A DNA stretch of 64,000 nt, from IMG/VR virus record IMGVR_UViG_3300025869_000007, positions 1 to 64,000 of that record; one strand, written 5' to 3'. The notes under the pieces are model-generated. The model did not search any database, had not been told where the DNA came from, and worked only from the letters and a program-made list of their open reading frames with translations. The position numbers and the translations under genes are program-made. The stretch's first letter is position 1; every line of letters starts with the position of its first letter. Source of the DNA: a virus. Shown here one piece after another: positions 25,934 through 36,200 of the stretch.

Positions 25934-27127
25934 ATGATAGCTATAGCCACCTTTGCCACCAAAAGATATTCTTACGCCATTCCGAATTTTAGCAGAAGGA
26001 TTGTTTCTGCAATTCAACACGCAAACGAGAAAAAAGGATACTTTATCTTCGTGACAGACAGAAGCGAAGTAATGGATAGTGTGATAAAAACATTTATTAT
26101 TGATGCATTACCAAAAGGGTGGATTCCTATTATTTTACCTTTAGACATAGATGACGAGGAAAAAAGGAATTACAAAAATGATGCTCAGTTAATGATTGCA
26201 CAAATGCAAAGCTATGCGTTTACGGAGGCAAGAAAATTAAACGTAAGCAAGCTTTGGAGCGTGGAGGCAGATGTGCTAGTACCTTACAATGCATTAAGCA
26301 CAAGCAAGGAACTATTAAAATTTGATGACGGATATTATGATGTAGTAATGTGTACCTATCCTTCGCAGGGAGGAGGATCATTCTTGGGTGGTAGAGGATC
26401 GTATCAGCATCCAATAGCAGAGGACTATTTACCTGAAGAAAGGGATTTACCTGAAGAGCTTCAAAAGAAAATAGAAAAAAGAGATGCTCAAATGGAAGAC
26501 AAGGATTTTAGACCTGATGAGGATTGGTATAAAGAAAGGGCTGAGCTACATGATGAAATAAAAAAGCATCCACCAAAAGATAATGTGTTTAAAATAATAG
26601 GCGAACATGGATGGAGAAAGCGAGGGTGGATGGAGTCGGCATATCCTGCTTTGGGTAAGGGTGCTATCTTGCCTACAGATTGGGTGGGAATGGGATGCAC
26701 AATGCTTAGTAAAAAAGCGTTAGCTATGGCGCACTTTGACGGATATCAAGGAGGTGGCACTCAAGATTTATTTTTATGTTGGAATTGGTGGAATCCTCAT
26801 GGATTGAATATGGCTGTTTGTACTCATGTGATATGCGATCATGTAGTTAGAGCTAGGGCAAAAGATTCAAATGACGAAGAACATGGTCAGGACTTTAATA
26901 AATTTATTCATGTTCAAGCATTTCATGAACCTGAGGGAGATTATGCAGGACACCTAAGGCAAAGACATAATCCACATTATTCTTTTGTGCAGGGCGAAAA
27001 ATATAATGAAGAAAATGACGGACGCATATATCCTGATCCTCCACCTGAAGAAGTAAATGTTGAAGATGTAGAAGCAGTCGAAGTTGAAGTACTAGAAGAG
27101 CCAAAAAAAGCTAAGCCAAAAAAATAG
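25934..27127 (+). CDS. glycosyltransferase-like protein in tail module
   Basis: 397 residues. ATG 25934 is chosen over an upstream TTG because it lies just after the previous stop and opens with IAIATFATKRYSYAIPNF, a typical first strand of GT-A enzymes. LWSVEADVLVPYNAL (about residue 110) occupies the place of the metal-binding DxD (here E-A-D). A later GMGCTMLSKKALAMAHFDGY and TQDLFLCWNWWNPHG fit the acceptor and catalytic half. The C-terminus is acidic then Lys/Pro-rich. Its location among tail genes suggests it modifies a virion protein. The family call is moderate; donor and acceptor are unknown. Confidence 0.65.
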   Translation: MIAIATFATKRYSYAIPNFSRRIVSAIQHANEKKGYFIFVTDRSEVMDSVIKTFIIDALPKGWIPIILPLDIDDEEKRNYKNDAQLMIAQMQSYAFTEARKLNVSKLWSVEADVLVPYNALSTSKELLKFDDGYYDVVMCTYPSQGGGSFLGGRGSYQHPIAEDYLPEERDLPEELQKKIEKRDAQMEDKDFRPDEDWYKERAELHDEIKKHPPKDNVFKIIGEHGWRKRGWMESAYPALGKGAILPTDWVGMGCTMLSKKALAMAHFDGYQGGGTQDLFLCWNWWNPHGLNMAVCTHVICDHVVRARAKDSNDEEHGQDFNKFIHVQAFHEPEGDYAGHLRQRHNPHYSFVQGEKYNEENDGRIYPDPPPEEVNVEDVEAVEVEVLEEPKKAKPKK

Positions 27128-27129
27128 CT

Positions 27130-27159
27130 TTGACGCACATTTAATTGAGTACCTACTTT
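27130..27159 (+). promoter_or_regulatory. TTGACGCA-type promoter for fibre genes
   Basis: TTGACGCAC at 27130-27138 directly after the previous stop, 18-nt spacer, TACTTT at 27154-27159. The start is expected near 27166, with the ATG at 27206 and no Shine-Dalgarno. Confidence 0.6.
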
Positions 27160-27205
27160 ATAAATGTAAAGTAAGATAAGGTATTAAAATTAAATCAAAT
27201 ATATT

Positions 27206-27520
27206 ATGAGAGGTGCGTACAATTTTACAGGTGCAGGAATGCATGAATTAATCCCTGAAGGTGGACGAGGTAATGAGAAGAAAATTCTTACTCATGGAAT
27301 AATTAAAAACACATCGGCTGCGCCCTTTGTAGTTTATGTAGGATGGACTGAAGAAAGAGATGGCGTTGGTGCTATTATAGATGTGGATGCAAGTAATGGA
27401 TTCCCTGTAGAGTCAGGCGAGACATTTGCATTTGATTTAAGAAGAGAAGGGACAAGAGTTAAAGCTCCTGTTCAAGTTTACGGAAATCAGGCAGGGTCAA
27501 TCAGGTACGTTTTTGAATAA
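27206..27520 (+). CDS. small structural protein, 104 aa
   Basis: Beta-rich 104-residue protein (TSAAPFVVYVGWTEE, AIIDVDASNGFPVESGETFAF, PVQVYGNQAGSIRYVFE), the composition of a compact jelly-roll or beta-sandwich. It resembles in style the small trimeric caps or decoration proteins found next to phage fibres, but no family is named. Its stop overlaps the ATG of the fibre gene. Confidence 0.6.
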   Translation: MRGAYNFTGAGMHELIPEGGRGNEKKILTHGIIKNTSAAPFVVYVGWTEERDGVGAIIDVDASNGFPVESGETFAFDLRREGTRVKAPVQVYGNQAGSIRYVFE

Positions 27521-30500
27521 TGAGTTGGTCACTATCAAATACTAGCGGAACTACAGCAGGAGGCACAGGTGCTTCAGGGGTAGATGGTTCAACAATAGAA
27601 ACATACTCAAGCGTTGGTGATAGTGATCCTTTCGTGGGTGGTGCTATAATCAATCAAGAGCAATTTGATCAATATGCTATAAATGTTAGTAACTTTAGGT
27701 TGTGGAAATTACCTAAGAATTTAGCCCCAACTACCTCAAGTAATTTTCAAGATCAAGGAATCTTTGCAGGAACTAATGGCGTAGACGGAGCAGGATACTC
27801 AGGAGCGGTTTATGACGCAACGTCAGGGCAAATTACATTTACAGGAGAAAATGGAAATGCAGATGTCGTAACACAAGACCTAAGAGGTGTAGACGGAACT
27901 TCCTCAACATATCTTACAGGAACAGGAGCGCCTCAGGATGGTGTAACAGGCACAGATGGCGATTTATATGTAGATACAGACTCAGGAGATTTTTATGGAC
28001 CGAGGGCAGGTGGTGCATGGGGAACATCTTCATTAAACATTAATGGACAAGATGGCGTAGATGTAACAAGCGCAACTGCAACGACAGGCGATCTTGTAAT
28101 TACGCTTAGTGATGGTAATGTGATCAATGCAGGACAGGTTTTAGGAGCAAGCGGAGGAACTCCAACAATTGTTATAGGAACAGTAACAACAGGAAGTGCG
28201 GGAACTTCAGCAAGTGTATCTCTTGATAGTTCTTCAACAGCACTAAATAAGGTTCTAAACTTTACTATCCCTAGAGGTGTAGATGGTGCATCAGGTGCAG
28301 ACGGAGTTGATGGAACTACATTTACGAGGACTGAGATAATTACAAGAGACTCAGGAGATATAGGGCAAATTCATGTAGATAGCGAAGAGGGAAAGCTTTA
28401 CCAAAAAAAGGAGACTTCTCATGTTAGTTCACTCACAATTTCTTTTGCTGATTTTTCAGGCGATGACAACACTTTAGACCCAAATGGACGATATGAATTT
28501 ACAGGCTTCATGGAGACTGTAGATGGAAGGCTAAGAGCAGAGTATGCACTAGATAGAGATAATGGAAATCCTGCTCCTGATTACAAAATAGTATTTGACG
28601 AAACGGAAAACGAATGGGAATTAATATCTAATACTGATCCTGTTCCACCGCCATTAGCTAGATGCCCTGATGCCAACATAGATGGAGAATGTGGTGTATA
28701 TTTAAATACAGCTAAATGGGATGTTGAGAATCAGAACTACCCTTCTTCAACTCTTCCTAGTGTTTCAGGTAATGAAACTACTGACGAGTATATTTTCTTA
28801 AAAGAAAAAGCAGTAACTCAAGTAGGGAGTTTTGTAAATGAAGGTGTAAAAACAGCCTTAACGATTCCGCAGAAAAAAGGCTATGTAAGAGGTGTTCCAT
28901 ATTTTGGAGTAACGCACACGACGGATGGCGTTAAGATGACAGGAGCAATACATACGGATGCATCAGAAAATGTAGAAGATTCCTCATCTTTATCTGTAGA
29001 TTGGAAGCTTAATAAAGTACATCTAGAAGTTACAGGGGCTTGCGAAATTTTAATTTATGCAAAAACATCTGACAATATTGTAGTTACAGATGATGACAGT
29101 ATAGGGATTGGTTCTGCCTATGAAGGCGTTTACACATTACAGTTGGCAGAAGTAAGCGGTAAAAATGCATATTTAAACAACAACTCTAAATGGATTACTT
29201 GGGATAATACAGCATGGGCTATCAGGGACTCAAGCGGAGGATTCGCTGTAAGAGAAATAACAACACAAGGAGTAGAAGACCCAAGCACTTTAACTCGTTC
29301 TGAAACAAACTTATTAAATTTTTACCCTGAGCGAAAGAGCTTAACAATAGGTGCGTTGTCGGATGCCGAAGGTAACACTCACACAAACACAGGAACGGCA
29401 GACACTATATCTTTTGGCTCAGCGTTTAGTGGCGAGATATTCCTTGAAGAGCTTAGTGATACCTCAGATTATCCTGAAGTTCACTTCCAACTGCTTACAA
29501 AAGATGAGGTAAATCTTTCTGTATCATATTTAAAATATTTAAATCTTACTACTTGTTGGAATAAAATAGTAGATGTTGCCAATCCTGAAGGGCTTACGCT
29601 AGGAGGACTCACAAATGTTAATCGTCTTGCGGATTCACCGCTAACTGATGGTCAACTAATAAGATGGAGTGAGTCGCTTCAGGAATGGGGTTTGGCTACC
29701 CTAGATGCTACAGCTTGGTATGGGGGTTACTCATTACCTTCTGATGATCTAGGAAGCGATGGAGATTATTATTTTAACTTCACAACTAAAGATATTTCTA
29801 GGAAAGAAAACGGAGTATGGGTAGTTAGGGTTAATACATCGAGCGGAGCAGACGGAGTAAGTGTATCTACTATTGAAGAAAATGATGGAACGGAAGAAGG
29901 TAAACCCGCATTTTCAATAACAATAACTCTAGATGATGGAACTGAATTTACTTCATCTTCATTAAAAGGAGATACAGGAGCAAACGGAAGCGCCGCAGGA
30001 TTACCTACAGGCGGTGGAGGAGAAACTACAGGAACAGGAACAGGAGATACAGACTTTACTCCTGCTGAAGTAAATAGTGAATTTTGGGTAGACTCGTCTA
30101 AAGCTTCTACTATTACATCTAATGTTAGCGGTATACTTACATGGGCTGACGCATATGCTCAGGGAGTTAATATGGTTAATCCATCTATTGTTAATTTCCC
30201 TGCATTAGCTTCATACACAGGAGTAACAGCAGGATTTAGCGCACTTAATGTTGTTACATTAGACGGAGTAACTGATACATTAAAAACTAATTCAAATCCT
30301 GCATCTGCTGATGGCGACTTTAATATATTTGGAGTATTTCAAATTGATAATACTGTGGATGGAATAATCATAGATTATGGTAATGGAAGCACCACAGGAT
30401 CATTTAAGGTGCATATAGATACAGGCAATTTAAAACTTACTACTACAAGTAACACTAACTCAATTAGCACGACAACTTTAGCATCCTCCGTAACTACAGG

Positions 30501-31263
30501 AAATGTTTTTGTTTTGGGAATTAAAGCAAGGTCTGTAGATTACGAAGTCAGGTTAAATGGTGGCTTAATAGGATCAGCCATATCTGCGGATATAACAGGA
30601 TCAATTAATGCAAAAGATTTTTCAATAGGAGATCCCGCAGAAACTGCTACAGCAATATCAAAACATTGCGAATGGGTTCTTGGATTATCTCACATTACAG
30701 ATGCTCAAGCTTTACAGAAAGAAGGCTACCTTGCTCATAAATGGGGGCTTACAGATAACCTCAGTTCAACGCATCCACATAAAACAACTAGACCTGTAAC
30801 TCAAGGAGGAACAAGGGGACAGGTACTAATTAAAGTAGGCGAAGGAGACTATGATGTAGCATGGGCAGATCAAACTCCATACAATAGATTTCTCACCACA
30901 GGAATAGACCCACAGTATGATGTAGATGTTAGCGCACATGGAGCAACAATATTGGCAGATGGTAAAGTGAATGCGATGGATTTAATTCTTCCGTATGATC
31001 CTGCTGATGGATGGCAATGCAATTTTATCAATCGAAACGATTTCCCTGTTAGGATTTTAGCAAAAGACGCAGGAGGAGCAATTGACAATGTTATTCCTGA
31101 TGGAGGATGGGCAGTATCAGGAGATTTATCAAGTGCTAGTTGGATGAAAAATAACGGAGACTCTTGTACTGCAACATGGCACGCTTCAGGCAACACATGG
31201 TTAGTTATTGGTAATGTAAGAACTTATGAAGAAGCATTTACAGTAACAAGTTCAATAAAGTAA
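27520..31263 (+). CDS. tail fibre with collagen-like and LamG/ConA domains
   Basis: 1,247 residues. Short Gly-x-y runs (GVDGASGADGVDG near residue 252, and others) alternate with beta segments, typical of trimeric fibres. LYVDTDSGDFYGPRAGGAWG is a common fibre-repeat motif. Residues about 850-1090 form a LamG/concanavalin-like domain, with ALNVVTLDGVTDTLKT, FNIFGVFQ and closing EGYLAHKWGLTDNLSSTHPH, the usual end of phage LamG domains. Such domains bind glycans, so this is the best receptor-binding candidate. The C-terminal 150 residues look like a fibre tip or chaperone-type fold. Confidence 0.82.
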   Translation: MSWSLSNTSGTTAGGTGASGVDGSTIETYSSVGDSDPFVGGAIINQEQFDQYAINVSNFRLWKLPKNLAPTTSSNFQDQGIFAGTNGVDGAGYSGAVYDATSGQITFTGENGNADVVTQDLRGVDGTSSTYLTGTGAPQDGVTGTDGDLYVDTDSGDFYGPRAGGAWGTSSLNINGQDGVDVTSATATTGDLVITLSDGNVINAGQVLGASGGTPTIVIGTVTTGSAGTSASVSLDSSSTALNKVLNFTIPRGVDGASGADGVDGTTFTRTEIITRDSGDIGQIHVDSEEGKLYQKKETSHVSSLTISFADFSGDDNTLDPNGRYEFTGFMETVDGRLRAEYALDRDNGNPAPDYKIVFDETENEWELISNTDPVPPPLARCPDANIDGECGVYLNTAKWDVENQNYPSSTLPSVSGNETTDEYIFLKEKAVTQVGSFVNEGVKTALTIPQKKGYVRGVPYFGVTHTTDGVKMTGAIHTDASENVEDSSSLSVDWKLNKVHLEVTGACEILIYAKTSDNIVVTDDDSIGIGSAYEGVYTLQLAEVSGKNAYLNNNSKWITWDNTAWAIRDSSGGFAVREITTQGVEDPSTLTRSETNLLNFYPERKSLTIGALSDAEGNTHTNTGTADTISFGSAFSGEIFLEELSDTSDYPEVHFQLLTKDEVNLSVSYLKYLNLTTCWNKIVDVANPEGLTLGGLTNVNRLADSPLTDGQLIRWSESLQEWGLATLDATAWYGGYSLPSDDLGSDGDYYFNFTTKDISRKENGVWVVRVNTSSGADGVSVSTIEENDGTEEGKPAFSITITLDDGTEFTSSSLKGDTGANGSAAGLPTGGGGETTGTGTGDTDFTPAEVNSEFWVDSSKASTITSNVSGILTWADAYAQGVNMVNPSIVNFPALASYTGVTAGFSALNVVTLDGVTDTLKTNSNPASADGDFNIFGVFQIDNTVDGIIIDYGNGSTTGSFKVHIDTGNLKLTTTSNTNSISTTTLASSVTTGNVFVLGIKARSVDYEVRLNGGLIGSAISADITGSINAKDFSIGDPAETATAISKHCEWVLGLSHITDAQALQKEGYLAHKWGLTDNLSSTHPHKTTRPVTQGGTRGQVLIKVGEGDYDVAWADQTPYNRFLTTGIDPQYDVDVSAHGATILADGKVNAMDLILPYDPADGWQCNFINRNDFPVRILAKDAGGAIDNVIPDGGWAVSGDLSSASWMKNNGDSCTATWHASGNTWLVIGNVRTYEEAFTVTSSIK

Positions 31264-31267
31264 CAAG

Positions 31268-33253
31268 ATGCCTACTCCACTTAATAAAGGCATTAGAGAT
31301 TTCTCGCGTGCAATTCAGCATACTGTTGTTACATATACAAAAACTGAAGACACAACTACGCATGAAACTAAGTGCCCTGTTACCTTTTCAGATAAGTTTA
31401 GTAGTGAGTATACATCTTACTCAGATTGTACAAAGACAAAGACTGTTACAATACCGCCTGTAACAAGAACTACTATAGCTACAACTACAGGAAAATCTGA
31501 AACTTGCGAGACTTGTAAGTCAACAATTAATACATATCCACCAATCACAACTAAAGGAACATTTACAGAAACTATTCCGAAGTGGAGACCTATAGAAAAC
31601 AAGCAGTCATACCTAGTGGAGAATGCAATGCCTTGGCATCCTTTAGGGGTTTGCGGTTTAGCAAAATGGTACATGGCAGACAAAGGGCATCCTGCGTGGG
31701 GCGTAAAAAAGAAAATTCATGCATACAATGATGATGCAACAGAAGAGTATCAAGGAGCTTTAGAGCAAACAGGTATACTAGAAGCAGGAATACAAACAGA
31801 AACATATAAAAATTATTTTAGCGAAGGGAAGCTTGCATCAAGCATTTCAGCTATATCGAACAAGCAAAAAATCTATCAAGGCTTAGAGGGTTTTGTAAGT
31901 GGTGCTTTTTTATGGAGATACAACCATCACAATCCTCACGACAAAGGCTACACTCCTTTGTTTACGGAAATTCAAGACAAGTGGACTCAAACACTAGACG
32001 GAGTAATTTACCCTACAGATTGGGTAAGAGTACGAGTGCAGGGAGTTAAGCTAAATGAAGATGGAGAGATTACTCATGTAGCAGTAATTACAAAATATGG
32101 AACAGGTTCAAATCCTGTATATGCAATTAGAGAAAATTCATATGACGATCCTTTTTGGACAAACAGCCCAAGTGTGTTAACAGAGGCTTCATGCACATTA
32201 GGTTATGAAGGTCATATAGCACTTATTCCATTGGCTAGACTTTTTGAATTTAGTGCGGAAAAAATATTTTACTTTATAGATGATGATACTAAGAACGATA
32301 TAAACTATGATAGCGTAGCAATAGACATAGGTTCAAGAGTAGCAAATTCTCGAAACTATCCACTCACATTATCGGAAAATGAGTTAAGTGAAGATGACTT
32401 AGATGCAGAACCCTACGTGTCAGAGGAAAAGCAAGATGGTGTGAACAACCTAATAGAAGAGCTTGATAGATCACCATTGCAACCTAAAGAGTCCAACTAC
32501 GAACTTGAGGTAGAAAAAGAAAAAGTTAAAGATGAAATCCAAAAGGAAAAAGAGAAAGAGTTGATAAGACCCGCTCCTGCTCTAGAAGACCCTGTAGGAA
32601 ACTCAAATACACCAACGGATTCTTCTTTGAGGTTTAAGTTTTGGGAATACTATCCTAATATATGGAAATTAAATACAAATACTCCTGACTTCTCAGAAAC
32701 AAATTATCCCTACTTTAAGACGTGGAATATAGGAAATGCAGAAGTACTTCCAACTTTTAGAATAACATGGTTTAAAAGATATCCACAAAATCAAGATGAT
32801 CTAGTTGGGGGAGCAGACTATATAAGAAGAGCAATTGATTTTAATCGAAAAATTACTTACACGTGGACAGCGTGGAAAGAATACACATGGCAGTTTACTG
32901 AGTTTGGGACACAAGATTTAAAATGGGTATTAGGGCATCCTGAGATAGAATTTTTACATGACTTTCAAACAGCAAACATACAAACCATTAAAACTAATAG
33001 ATGGTGGGACGATGGTTGGACTACGCAAAGCTCATTTAGTGGAGAGGAGACTTTAAATAACAGATTAGATTTTTATTTCAAGGCTCACAATGAAGAGTTA
33101 AGAATTAGAAACCTAAGTGTAATATTTAGTCACGGATCTAAAATGAACCTAACAAAAAATCTAAGAGATGGTGCAATGATGCCAATATGGTTTAACAACG
33201 CAGGAGGTGATGCTATATTTGTTTTTGAGTTTCCACCTTTCAATAGATCATGA
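31268..33253 (+). CDS. large tail protein, 661 aa
   Basis: Unrecognised. It opens with a Thr/Cys-rich region (residues about 15-100, CETCKSTINTYPPITTKG) and continues with aromatic-rich segments. A charged, low-complexity linker (about 410-435, KEKVKDEIQKEKEKE) separates a C-terminal beta-like part with many Trp (TYTWTAWKEYTWQF). Thr-rich repeats resemble those of the proteins at 21070 and 33250, suggesting related tail-fibre components. It overlaps the next gene by 4 nt. Confidence 0.68.
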   Translation: MPTPLNKGIRDFSRAIQHTVVTYTKTEDTTTHETKCPVTFSDKFSSEYTSYSDCTKTKTVTIPPVTRTTIATTTGKSETCETCKSTINTYPPITTKGTFTETIPKWRPIENKQSYLVENAMPWHPLGVCGLAKWYMADKGHPAWGVKKKIHAYNDDATEEYQGALEQTGILEAGIQTETYKNYFSEGKLASSISAISNKQKIYQGLEGFVSGAFLWRYNHHNPHDKGYTPLFTEIQDKWTQTLDGVIYPTDWVRVRVQGVKLNEDGEITHVAVITKYGTGSNPVYAIRENSYDDPFWTNSPSVLTEASCTLGYEGHIALIPLARLFEFSAEKIFYFIDDDTKNDINYDSVAIDIGSRVANSRNYPLTLSENELSEDDLDAEPYVSEEKQDGVNNLIEELDRSPLQPKESNYELEVEKEKVKDEIQKEKEKELIRPAPALEDPVGNSNTPTDSSLRFKFWEYYPNIWKLNTNTPDFSETNYPYFKTWNIGNAEVLPTFRITWFKRYPQNQDDLVGGADYIRRAIDFNRKITYTWTAWKEYTWQFTEFGTQDLKWVLGHPEIEFLHDFQTANIQTIKTNRWWDDGWTTQSSFSGEETLNNRLDFYFKAHNEELRIRNLSVIFSHGSKMNLTKNLRDGAMMPIWFNNAGGDAIFVFEFPPFNRS

Positions 33254-36200
33254 GTAATTTAACAGAACTTATAGACATTCACAGCTTAGATCATTGCGGA
33301 GACACTAGGCAAAATCCAAAAACAAATAATCTAGTTTTTACAGGACAATACCCGCGCGTTGAAAAATTTGAGGAAATACAAACAAAAGACAGGGCAGGAC
33401 GAGACTCTAGTATACTTAATGTTAAGGGAGTAAACAATTGGGAGTTATGGACTCACGAAGATGCGTGTAAAGATATTGATGGAGGGCATAGCAGAACAGT
33501 AAAGGCATTAAGTTTCCTAGATGGAGTACAAGGATCAACAGATGCGATACAAGGAGTTAAGGACTCTTGGATGGCAGTAGGGCTTACTGAGCTAATTCAT
33601 GGCACAGGAGATAGTAAGATAAGCCTTAAAGACGGAGGTGATCAAACTCTGTTGTTTATGGGCGACACAACAAAGACCTCAAGCTATATAGAGGTAAGAT
33701 ACAAAAGAAACCTACCTGAAGTAGGAGATAAAATAAAATTCAGGGAAGACTTTTTTGCGGAATACATTAAGTCAAACTACTTAGAGGAAATTACTTACTC
33801 TGCATCTGAGTATGAATATACACACAGCACTACAGAGCTAAAGCAGGGCAACCATTATACAATTAAGGTAACAGGCAAGGCTACAAGAGAAGATGGAACT
33901 ATTGTAGATGGCAATTTTCAAATCCCACAAGGAAACGTCGGGAAGGCTAATGTTATAAGTTTTGGAATATCAAACTCTCAAGGGATTCCAATAAGTGACT
34001 ACAATGCAACCTACATAAACGGAGGCGAATATACCAAATCTTTTACGGCAACTAAAAATGCAACAATTGGATTTAGATTAGAAGACTTTGATAGAACAAA
34101 CACAGTAGGATCGTTTACTATCAAGCTTTACGAAAGCATAAAACAGCCAATAAAAAGTGGAGTTGTAAAAAGCGTAGGTAATGTACACATTCTTAATCCT
34201 TTTAATAAAGAAGGACAGGCATCAGAAGAATATGTAGTAAAGAGCATAAATGAAGGCACAAATGAATTTACATTAAAAAGAAGTGACAGGGATAGCATGG
34301 GTTTTCCTGCTGTAACAACACATATCATATCGCCAACACATGGGAAGTGGTGGTCATCAACACAAACTGATTGCTCGTTAGATATATCAGGTAAGTCAGA
34401 TGACGAAACAGCTTTTAATAAAGAATACTCTATTGAAGTTGGTCTAGATGCTCAAAAGCTAGACTTATTTGCAATAGTAGCAAATGCCAATGGCTTAAAT
34501 TGCACATACAATGGGCAAGCTTGGTATACAGTAACATCTAAATTATGCTATTCGCTTTCAGCAGAAAATATAACTATAGGAAATGCATCATCTGTTACCG
34601 AAGTTGATTCAGCAAGCATAAGTAAAGAAAGAAGAATTAGGCATTTTGAATGGATGTTCTTTGATCAAGAACTACTTTCAGAGAATGGTGGAAATCGTAT
34701 GTTTACATACTCACCTACTAAGCTAGATGAAGTAAATGACGATATGCTTTACATCTTTTCTTATCTTAGATGTAAGTATGGATACCCGTGGCTGAATGGA
34801 TTAGAAGAAATAGGCAAATGGAAACAATGTAAGTTTCAACAACCACCTAAAGATGTTCCTGAAATTGAGCCACCTATTGCTACTTGTTGCTTCACTCAGG
34901 TTTCTTGGACATTTTGGAGTCACACCTATGAAACAATATATGAAACTACAGCAACAACTCCACAGACAGAACAGTTTTTTCGCACGGAGTTGGTAGCAGG
35001 AACTGCATCACAGGAAACAGTAACAACAGATCAATCAGGAAACACAGGTACAGACTGTACAGATTTATCTGACACCCTTTCAGTATGGGGTCAATCAGGG
35101 GAAACGAAATCTGATTGGACGTGGAATATATACGGTCCTTTTGGCATTCCTACTTCTTCAGCAGAGATATTTCCAATTCCTTGCGTGCCACCTGTGGACA
35201 GAGGAAGAAATAAATTAAAAAACAGATTAAATGCATTTTTAAAAGGAGTAAAAAGCCTTACATACGAAACTACTGTAGGGGCGCAAGGAGAACATAAATT
35301 AACTTCTTCAGTTTGGTCAAAGCCTAAAGCTTACACTTCACCTCGTTCTACCAAAGATATTGGCAAGTATGTAACATACTTAAATAGTATGACAGGTAGA
35401 ATCGTAGATATAAGTCATGGCGCTCATGTTTTGTCTGACATTACATACACAGTAACTAATTTGTACGCAAAGAATGATGTTATTGCAGAAGGAAGTCAGT
35501 CAACAACAGGATCAACTACTTTAACCTATAATGAAATTCGTGGATTTGCATATGTAAGTTGTAAGCCTAAATACTTTGGAGGCTCATGGACATACGTAAC
35601 ACCAATAAGAGATGTGTTTCCTTATACCGCAATGGTAGACGAAACATTTACTACGAAGACAATACTACAATCAAGTAGCACAATAAAAAGTGAGTACCCA
35701 AGTGTTGAAGCATATGGAAAGTTTTCAGAAGTTTCAAGTTTAGCTTTAGGTGCTTATGATAATAAAAACTTCAAGCCTGATGAAATTATATCGTATGTAG
35801 TTTTTGATATAACTGCACCTCCTTATACATTTCGTGTGTTTGAGGACGACTCCGTAGCAAATGAGTTTACAACGACAGACATTACTCAAGTAGAAGGGAC
35901 ATCACAGTACTACGGAGATTATTACACTACATCTACAGCAAGCACAAGTGAGGTGGCATTTAAGGGAGGCGAGACAGAGTTTAAGACAATGAAGTATGAG
36001 CTTGTGAAGACTTCTGATTATACCTTAATTAGGACATTTGAAACTACAGCATTGGGGTCGTTTACTACTACGATGAATGCTCTTAGTTACGAAAATATGG
36101 ACAAGGACTCTACAGACATAAAGCATTATGGTCTGTGCGGTGAGAAAAGTGAGACAGAAGGAATTAGCTTTTTGCATCAATATAAAGGAACAGATACAGG

